Of a DNA stretch of 64,000 nt, positions 57,503 through 64,000 are shown one piece after another. A program made the translations under genes and the position numbers. The stretch is from Aquatica leii (Eukaryota; Arthropoda; Insecta; Coleoptera; Lampyridae): the NCBI GenBank assembly GCA_035610365.1, contig CM069436.1, positions 57,489,505 through 57,553,504 of the forward strand, in the 5' to 3' direction. The notes under the pieces are model-generated. The model saw only the letters and a list, made by a program, of their open reading frames with translations, did not search any database and was not told the DNA's origin. Numbering within the stretch: the first letter of the stretch is position 1; each line of letters begins with the position of its first letter.

Positions 57503-60501
57503 ATGAAAACTGGACGGTCCAATGAGACAACGAACAAGGCAACAAATAAGGTAGAGATAAGGAATGGATGGAAAATAGGAACTTGGAACATAAGAGGTTT
57601 AGCAGGAAAAATGTACGAATTAGACGAAGAATTTAACAAAGCAAAACTACATATTTTAGGAATAACAGAAACTAAAAAGAAAGGTAAAGGAGAAATAATT
57701 CTACCTAGCGGAAATTTACTAGTATACGCGGGAGTCGAACACAACCAGAGAGCAAGAGAGGGAGTGGGATGCATAATTAAAAAGGAAATAAATAAATACA
57801 TTAAAAAATGGACGGTTATTACAGAAGGAATACTTAAAATAGAAATACAGTTAGAAAACACAAATAGAACCACGTTAATAATTACATATGGACCAGGAGA
57901 AGATGAAAAAACACAAATAAAAGATCAGTTCTGGGAGCAATTATCAGAGGCAATAGAAAATATAAGTGGAAGAATAATTATAACAGGTGATATAAACGGA
58001 AGGATAGGAAAAAAGGACGACGAATCAGGAGAGACAATAGAGCTATACGGAGAGACAATAAGAAATAATAACGGGAAAAGATTAATAGACTTCTGCATAA
58101 TGAACAACTTAATAATAACTAACACCTTTTTCAAGCACAAAGACATCCATAAATATACTAGAGAAGTAGTGAGCAGAAAAGAAAAATCGATTATTGACTA
58201 CGTAATAATAAATAAACAATATAGAAAAGATATAAAAGACACAAGAGTAAGAAGAGGCGCCGAAATATATACTGATCACTACCTGGTAGTATCAAAAACG
58301 AGGATAGCAGCGGAAACTAAAGAAAACAAAAAGTGCACAAAAATAACGTCACAAACGAAGATAAAAATAAAAACATACAAACTGCAAGAAGATGAAGTAG
58401 CAACTAAATATACTGCAAAATAGAAAAAGAAATGAGAAACATTAAAATAAATATAAAAAGTATAATATAGAAGAAGTATGGATAAACATTAAAGAAGCAA
58501 TACTGAACACAGCTAAAATAACATGTGGAGAGACAAACGATAACAAAAATCTAAAGAAAACGCATTGGTGGAATGCAAAGATAAACGAAGAAGTAAAGTT
58601 AAAGATAATAAAATGGGAAAAAATATCTAAAAACAAAAACAATGAAAACTATAAGCAATACAAAGCACAGAGGTTACGAGTTAAAGAATCGGTAAAAACC
58701 GCAAAACAAAAAGCATGGGAAGAATTCGGCGCAAAGATGGAAAAAGATAGTGCGGGTAACCAAAAACTGTTCTATAAAATATTAAGAACGTTAAGAAAAG
58801 GAAAAGAAGATAAATCGCAACACATCAACTCGAAGGAAGGGAAAACGTTAACTCAAAATGAAGATATAATACGGCGATGGAAAGAATACTTCGAGCAATT
58901 ACTAAATGTGGAAATAACAGACACACTACATAATGTGGAAGGAAATAGTGAACAACAAGAAGAAGAAGACAATGAACAAGAAAAAGAAGAAGCATTTAGA
59001 ACAGAAGAAGTAAGAGAAGCTATAAATAAACTCAAAAGAGGCAAAGCGCCGGGATATGATGGTATAACCGCAGAAATGCTAAAATTGCTAGGAAATAACG
59101 GAATAGAAGTACTAACAATATTGATTAAGAAAATTGCAGAACAAAGCAGGATTCCTAAAGAGTGGGAAATCGGTATAATATTACCCATATATAAGTCGGG
59201 AAATAGAAAAGAATGTAGAAATTATAGAGGGATAAAGCTACTGAGTAACGCATACAAAGTATACGAGAGACTGCTAGACGACAAACTAAAGGCTAAAACA
59301 GAAACTCAAATGGAAGAATCACAAAGTGGGTTCAGAAAAGGTAGAGGAATACAAGACCACATATTTACGATAAAACAATTAATAGAAAAATACCACGGAA
59401 AAGACATATATACGGCGTTTATTGACCTCGAAAAAGCTTTCGATAGTATACCGATAAGAATCATCTGGGACAGCCTTAAGAAAAGGGGAATTGGGAAAAG
59501 ATTAAGAAAGAACATAGCAAGCTTGTACAAAAACACGTGGAACCAGATTAGAACAAATAACTTGGAGTCAGAAAAATTTGCGACGAAAGAGGGAGTGAGA
59601 CAGGGTGGAGTTCTAAGTCCAACATTATTCAACATCGTACTTGATGACGTAATAAAAGAAGTTAAGGATCAGGCTAAGAAACTACTAGTGGGCTACAGAT
59701 ATATGGAACCAGGTTATATAACGGAGTGTGCGTACGCAGACGACTTGATGATTTGTGCTAAAAACGCGGAAGATCTAGAAGACAACTTGCAGCTATGCAA
59801 CAATGCACTACAAAAATGCAACCTTAAAATAAACATAGATAAGACTAAGGTAATGATATTAGGAAGGAACAACACAAAAGCGAAAGTACAACTTAACAAT
59901 AAAGAGATTGAACAAACAGACAGCTTTACATATTTGGGCGTTACAATACAAAAGGATGGAAAAAACGAAGTCGAAATAAATAATAGAATCGAAAGTGCCA
60001 ATAAAGTGTATTATGCACTAAGTAATGTATTTATTAGAAAAAAAGAAGTAAGCAAAAGAACAAAATTAACAGTATACAACACCATTTATAAACCAATATT
60101 GACATTCGGTTGTGAAAGCTGGACGCTCACAAAAAAGCAAGAAAGCAAGATACAAGCATGCGAAATGAAATACTTAAGAGGAATCATGGGAGTAACAAAA
60201 ATAGATAGAGTAAGAAATGAAGAAATACGTACAACACTAAAGGTAGAATCCATAAAGAACACTATAGAAAGACAACAGCTGAGATGGTTCGGACACTTAA
60301 ACAGAATGGGAAACAATAGACAAACCAAAGTTATCTGGGAAACTAGGATCAAGCATGAAAAGACCACGAGGAAGACCAAAGAAGAGGTGGGACGAGGAAA
60401 TAGCAGAAATTCTGAAAAAGTACAATAAAAGCTGGCAAGAGGCAAAAACACTGACAGAAGACAAAAAAATGGACAAAGTTTGTACGCATAGAATAAATTA
60501 G
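57503..60501 (+). pseudogene. LINE ORF2: APE endonuclease plus reverse transcriptase, few breaks
   Basis: The first ATG is at 57503, 12 bp after the ORF1 stop. Endonuclease motifs: TWNIRGL (Asn), LGITETKKKG (Glu), IIITGDINGRIG (Asp/Asn), SIIDYVIIN and YTDHYLVVS (Asp-His). After two shifts between about 58419 and 58466, a linker (THWWNAKINEEV) leads to RT: RRWKEYFEQLLN, RGKAPGYDGITAEML, LPIYKSGNRKECRNYRGI, SGFRKGRGIQDHIF, AFIDLEKAFDSIP, GVRQGGVLSPTLFNI and AYADDL with the catalytic pair. The C-terminus has SFTYLGVTI, GCESWTLTKKQE and QLRWFGHLNRMG. A last shift near 60345 moves the true end (RPRGRPKKRWDEEIAE) to the stop at 60499-60501. Roughly three breaks in ~1000 codons; relatively young. 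Confidence 0.85.
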
Positions 60502-60790
60502 ACAGTAAGGAAAAAGATAAACTAACGTGTGTGAAGTGTATTAATTTGGGTAAAATATATGAATATTAAGAATGGTAAGAGTGGTAGAAAAAAAAACATG
60601 TAGTGAGGTGCAAATGAAGTAAGACGAATAATAACATATACAGAAAAGTTGTTTATTTAGAATAAGTAAGTTTAATTTTTTTTTTCTTAGTTTAGAAAGA
60701 TTGTTTATTTCGAATAAGTAAGTTTTTTTTTTTTTTATACTCTACACCGAAAGGTAAATGAGGTTATGATTATATATATATATGTCTAGT

Positions 60791-62385
60791 TGTATCTAAA
60801 CTAATAGCTTCTGAGTCTGCTTTTTTAAATCGAACTGTCTGGCTATTACTTGTAACCACAATAGCAAAACTGTTCGTTAAATTTTTAGACAAATTATAAT
60901 ATTATAAATTTATCCTTTTTAATAAAAACAAAGTTTTTTTCTAATATTTCGAATTATTATTGTTTTACTAAACCTAGTTTATTTAAAATTTTGTTTTTGT
61001 CTTAATTTTATAATTTTTTTAATTAAAAATTACTTTATATTTCAATTTTTTGTTTGCATTTTTTTTTAAATATTTTTTAATTAATTAGCTTTAACAAAAG
61101 TTTTAAAAATGTATCAATTTATTACAATAACAATAATTTTTCAATCTAGAACAAATAAAAACTTTATACAAACATTGAGAAACAAAGAAGAAAGAGTTAA
61201 TTAATTTAGAATTTTTTTCTAATTTTTAAGCGTGTATATATTCTTTTTATTTTATAAAAATCAACAAATTATAAATTAATTGAAACATAATAAAATTAAT
61301 AATATTTTGGTACGTTATAAAATTAATATACAATAAAGATTTTACTCAAAATTAGGATCAGTAAAATATAATTTATACAGATGTTTGCTTAATTTGTTGA
61401 AATAAAAAGAAAAAATGCAGATGTTTTATGTTTTCGAGCTTATGAAAACGGGTCTCTAAGCACACACGTATTTTAGCCAAAGGAACAAGAAAATTTTTTG
61501 TAATTGAACAGAATAAATTATATTAAAACTTTGTTCATTAATTTAAATTAATTTAATTTTGTTCATGTATTTTATATTTTTTTTATAACTACTTTAACAG
61601 TTTTATTTAAAAGCATGTTATGTATTTTACCGTATTTTCAGTAATTTTTTTTTAAATTTATTATTTATTTTTAAATCTATATTAATAACCACATGGTACA
61701 AGTATCTATATGCAAAAAAAATATCAATTTTACATTTTAGTATTCAAGTAAAGACATGCACATAAACGTCTAATGTAACAAACACCGTATTCCAACCTGT
61801 TACGAAGTAACACATTACATGTACATCGTATCCTGAAAGATACGTGATATGTTCTAATATGAAAATTTGAATGCAATAAAAAAGTGATAATGCATTTTAA
61901 CTTGTTTTTAAAAAATATAGATTTATTAATGTCGCATTCGGATTGGATTGTGTTTTTTTTATTACCTATAATTATTTATCATTAACTTTAATGTTGCTAA
62001 TAAAAATTTTACGATAGTTATTTTAAAAAGTAATTTAAAATATAAATTTAAGAAAATATTTATTGATGCTACTTATGACGTGGTTTTAAACAATAATTTT
62101 TATACATTATGATTGCTCGTTTATATTGCATATTTACAATTTTTGTAAAAAAAAATTAAATTATATTAATCACTTAAAATATCTAAACATATAACGAAGT
62201 AAAGAGTATATTTAAAACTAAGTATATTTGAGATAAAAATAACATTACAGCAATAATAAGACGTTGTTGTAATTAGCAATTTAGTATCTGATTAAACAAT
62301 GATACTTCAATGTTATTTTTACGTTTACAGATAGAGTTTCTTTACAAAATTTGTTTGAATGTATTAAACAATGTTGCTTGATGCG
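60791..62385. other. AT-rich noncoding DNA
   Basis: About 1.6 kb of very AT-rich DNA with T-runs; no feature supported. Confidence 0.5.
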
Positions 62386-62439
62386 AAGTAATAACATTCT
62401 GCTGAACTTTCATTGTTTATTATTTTAAAACGAATATGC

Positions 62440-62490
62440 ACAAGGTTTCGATTGCTGTGGTATCTGCAATCGTCATCAGGTGAATACTAA
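62440..62490 (-). ncRNA. Hammerhead ribozyme motif, PLE C left arm (inverted)
   Basis: The same motif as at 63428 in opposite orientation, complete in core and stem II. GAAACCTT replaces GAAACGTT, so the self-complementary stem III is broken and this copy should be weaker or inactive. Confidence 0.7.
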
Positions 62491-62599
62491 CAAACATAGA
62501 AACTACTAGAGCTTATATACTAAAGACATGTTCGATGAAGCGTTCAAGCGTACAAAATCAACTTAGCGTAACAGATTAATTAACAACTTAGTGAAGTTT

Positions 62600-63401
62600 A
62601 AGTTAAGTTAAGGAAAAGGAGAACTCACTTCTTTTTTTAGACGTTCACGTAACAAAAAACAAGGGAATTATGGAAACGATTGTCTACAGGAAACTGACAC
62701 ACACCGGTCGATATCTTAACTTTGAATCCAACCATTTCACATCTACGAAGAGGGGAGTAGTAAAATCTCTAATCGACAGAGCGTACAGGTTGTGCAACAC
62801 AGAGAAAAGGCTACGAGAAGAAATCAAAAACATTAGAAACGATCTAAGGCAGAATGGTTATCCAGAAAAGATTGTAGGAGAACTTTTACAGAAAAAGCAA
62901 TTGAACACCATAGAACAACCTAAAACAGAAGAACTGCCCAATTCACTGCTGAGCATCCCATATGTCAAAGGTTTATCAGAATCAATAAAACGTATAGGGA
63001 AAAGCTACAACTTAAATACAGTGTTCAAATCATCGATCACCATTAGGAGTATAATTTCCAACACAAAGCCACAAACAAGTCGAGATTCCCAAAACTGTAT
63101 TTACCAAGTTTTATGTGAACGTGGCAAGTCATACGTGGGGGAAACCAAAAGACCACTTGACATCAGAGTGAAAGAACATCAGACGCACACACAGAGAGGA
63201 GAGACTTCTAAGTCCGGCATCGCGCAACATTCGTGGGATAACCAACATCGAATGAAATGGTCGAAAGCAAAAATCATACATAGAGAGAAACATTGGTACA
63301 AACGAAAATTTAAAGAAGCGGCATTCATCAACAACAACACAGAAATTTTCAGCCAGCCAAGTGTCGAGATAAGCAACATAGAGCATGTCTTTAGTATATA
63401 A
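62600..63401 (+). pseudogene. PLE C: C-terminal RT and GIY-YIG part
   Basis: PLE similarity begins with a frame-changed FLDVHVTKNKG (about 62630-62665), then runs open from METIVYRKLTHTGRYL (62670) to 63401 (243 residues). It includes VKSLIDRAYRLC, IPYVKGLSESIKRI, then the GIY-YIG domain NCIYQVLCERGKSYVGETKRP (142-162), VKEHQ and GIAQHSWDNQH. The RT palm is missing, so the copy is 5'-truncated. It differs strongly from PLEs A, B and D, so it is a separate family. Confidence 0.85.
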
Positions 63402-63427
63402 GCTCCAGTAGTTTCTAAGTTTGTTAG

Positions 63428-63480
63428 TATTCACCTGATGACGATTGCAGATACCACAGCAATCGAAACGTTGTGTATAT
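63428..63480 (+). ncRNA. Hammerhead ribozyme motif, PLE C right arm
   Basis: CACCTGATGA core, stem II GATTGC/GCAATC with a ~10-nt loop, GAAACGTT, then GTG pairing with CAC as stem I; further A/U pairs extend the stem. Stem III is the palindromic ACGU, as in PLEs A and B, with one extra base before stem II. Confidence 0.75.
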
Positions 63481-63530
63481 TCGTTTCAAAATAATAAACA
63501 ATGAAAGTTTAGCAGAATGTTATTATTTCT

Positions 63531-64000
63531 TTACAAAACTATTACTTTTCTATTAATTAAAATTGTAATTAGTTTAAATCTTAAAACAAACATTTTGTTT
63601 CTTGGTGAAATGATCTTTAGATCTTCTAACTTATTTGCTTGTCTAATCATTTTTCCAATTCATATGCGGTTTTTAGTTTTTTTTTTAATATAAATTCTAA
63701 AAACAACAGAATTAAACAAATTGAGTTATTTTGTTAATCTATAAAATATGTTAGTCTATAGACTATCGTCAAAAGTGAAGCATAGCATAACCAACGTTAA
63801 TGCGGCGCAATGCAATAATTTAAATAGCATTTTAACTATACATAAAAGTGCAGTAAAGAGTCAAAAATTGGTATAGAACCAATGTTAATGCTGTGCGATG
63901 CCATAGACAAAACTTATGATAGTGACTTAAAGCACAGTTTTTTAATTATAATATATATATATAATATATAATAAACGTGGATTTTAATTAATCACTTTGC
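63531..64000. repeat. AT-rich end with a short tandem duplication and (AT)n
   Basis: ATAACCAACGTTAATGCGGC with GCAATGCAAT (about 63788-63817) recurs as AGAACCAATGTTAATGCTGT with GCGATGCCAT (about 63876-63905), a step of ~88 bp with moderate divergence. An (AT)n run lies at about 63949-63972. No gene. Confidence 0.5.

Larger units (their letters stand above)
56500..60790 (+). mobile_element. Nearly full-length two-ORF LINE (APE type)
   Basis: A ~4.3-kb unit: 5' UTR of ~270 bp (start estimated), ORF1, ORF2 and a 3' UTR (60502-60790). The 3' UTR contains a short direct repeat (GTTTATTT.GAATAAGTAAGT at about 60649 and 60703), T-runs and a terminal (TA)n tail near 60770-60784. A microsatellite-like 3' end instead of poly(A) occurs in RTE-like and some other LINE clades. 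The clade is not certain. Base use is A-rich on the coding strand, as is usual for LINEs. Confidence 0.8.
62386..63530 (+). mobile_element. Penelope-like element C bounded by inverted terminal repeats
   Basis: Arms of ~147 bp (62386-62532 and 63383-63530) are inverted copies at roughly 94% identity. They include a hammerhead in each arm and, in the right arm, the last codons and stop of the PLE frame. Between them lies the C-terminal PLE coding part. Inverted partial terminal repeats are known for Penelope-type insertions and probably arise during target-primed reverse transcription. Confidence 0.85.

Noticed and set aside
57274-57873. 199-residue minus-strand ORF
   Set aside because: A shadow of the A-rich LINE ORF1/ORF2 coding strand; the other minus ORFs across the LINE are the same kind of shadow.
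1-64000. tRNA or rRNA genes
   Set aside because: No clear A-box/B-box pair or conserved rRNA segment was found by eye; a tRNAscan-SE run would settle it.

Overview
This is a gene-poor, very AT-rich stretch of an animal genome, almost certainly an insect. I see no intact host protein gene, tRNA or rRNA. The evidence for an insect is the mix of mobile elements: Penelope-like elements (PLEs) with a GIY-YIG domain, BEL/Pao LTR fossils, Tc1/mariner-superfamily elements of the SPDLTPLDF type, a Crypton-like tyrosine recombinase, APE-type LINEs and hAT-like ends. A beetle would fit, but that is a guess.

Layout. 1-4218: a nearly identical tandem duplication with a period of about 2.82 kb. 4505-9868: hAT-like inverted ends enclosing a 132-bp palindrome, a Crypton relic and two consecutive PLE 3' parts, each followed by a hammerhead-ribozyme motif. 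10.0-12.6 kb: a broken Tc1/mariner copy with an inserted PLE tail, then a LINE fragment. 12.8-19.0 kb: a satellite of ~180-bp monomers with a ~2.3-kb higher-order period. 19.0-27.3 kb: AT-rich DNA holding two diverged copies of a ~0.65-kb segment with conserved splice-like signals, a TACGTAAC minisatellite and two decayed hammerheads. 27.3-27.6 kb: a textbook heat-shock promoter on the minus strand (four HSE clusters, TATA, Inr) with a 155-nt first exon and no visible protein gene. 27.9-30.0 kb: a decayed minus-strand PLE. 30.65-34.8 kb: a BEL/Pao fossil. 34.8-37.7 kb: AT-rich DNA with two more hammerhead relics. 37.7-39.8 kb: a Tc1/mariner-type element with TIRs. 40.1-40.5 kb: a hammerhead motif between short direct repeats. 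40.5-46.2 kb: a second BEL/Pao fossil split by a ~3.7-kb insertion that carries a broken transposase-like gene of a recurrent, poorly named family. 49.4-49.66 kb: a large snap-back palindrome. 51.0-52.6 kb: a Tc1/mariner element with a small intron. 53.5-54.6 kb: an unexplained GC-richer block inside a dispersed repeat. 56.5-60.8 kb: an almost full-length two-ORF LINE. 62.4-63.5 kb: a PLE 3' part bounded by inverted terminal repeats, each with a hammerhead.

Two themes stand out. First, about nine hammerhead-type motifs in different states of decay mark PLE or retrozyme-like termini across the window; three show stem I, a palindromic ACGU stem III and the core. Second, the heat-shock promoter points through noncoding DNA with candidate small exons towards a satellite array on the same strand. 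That layout recalls the Drosophila hsr-omega heat-shock lncRNA. It is an inference, but it can be tested with RNA data.
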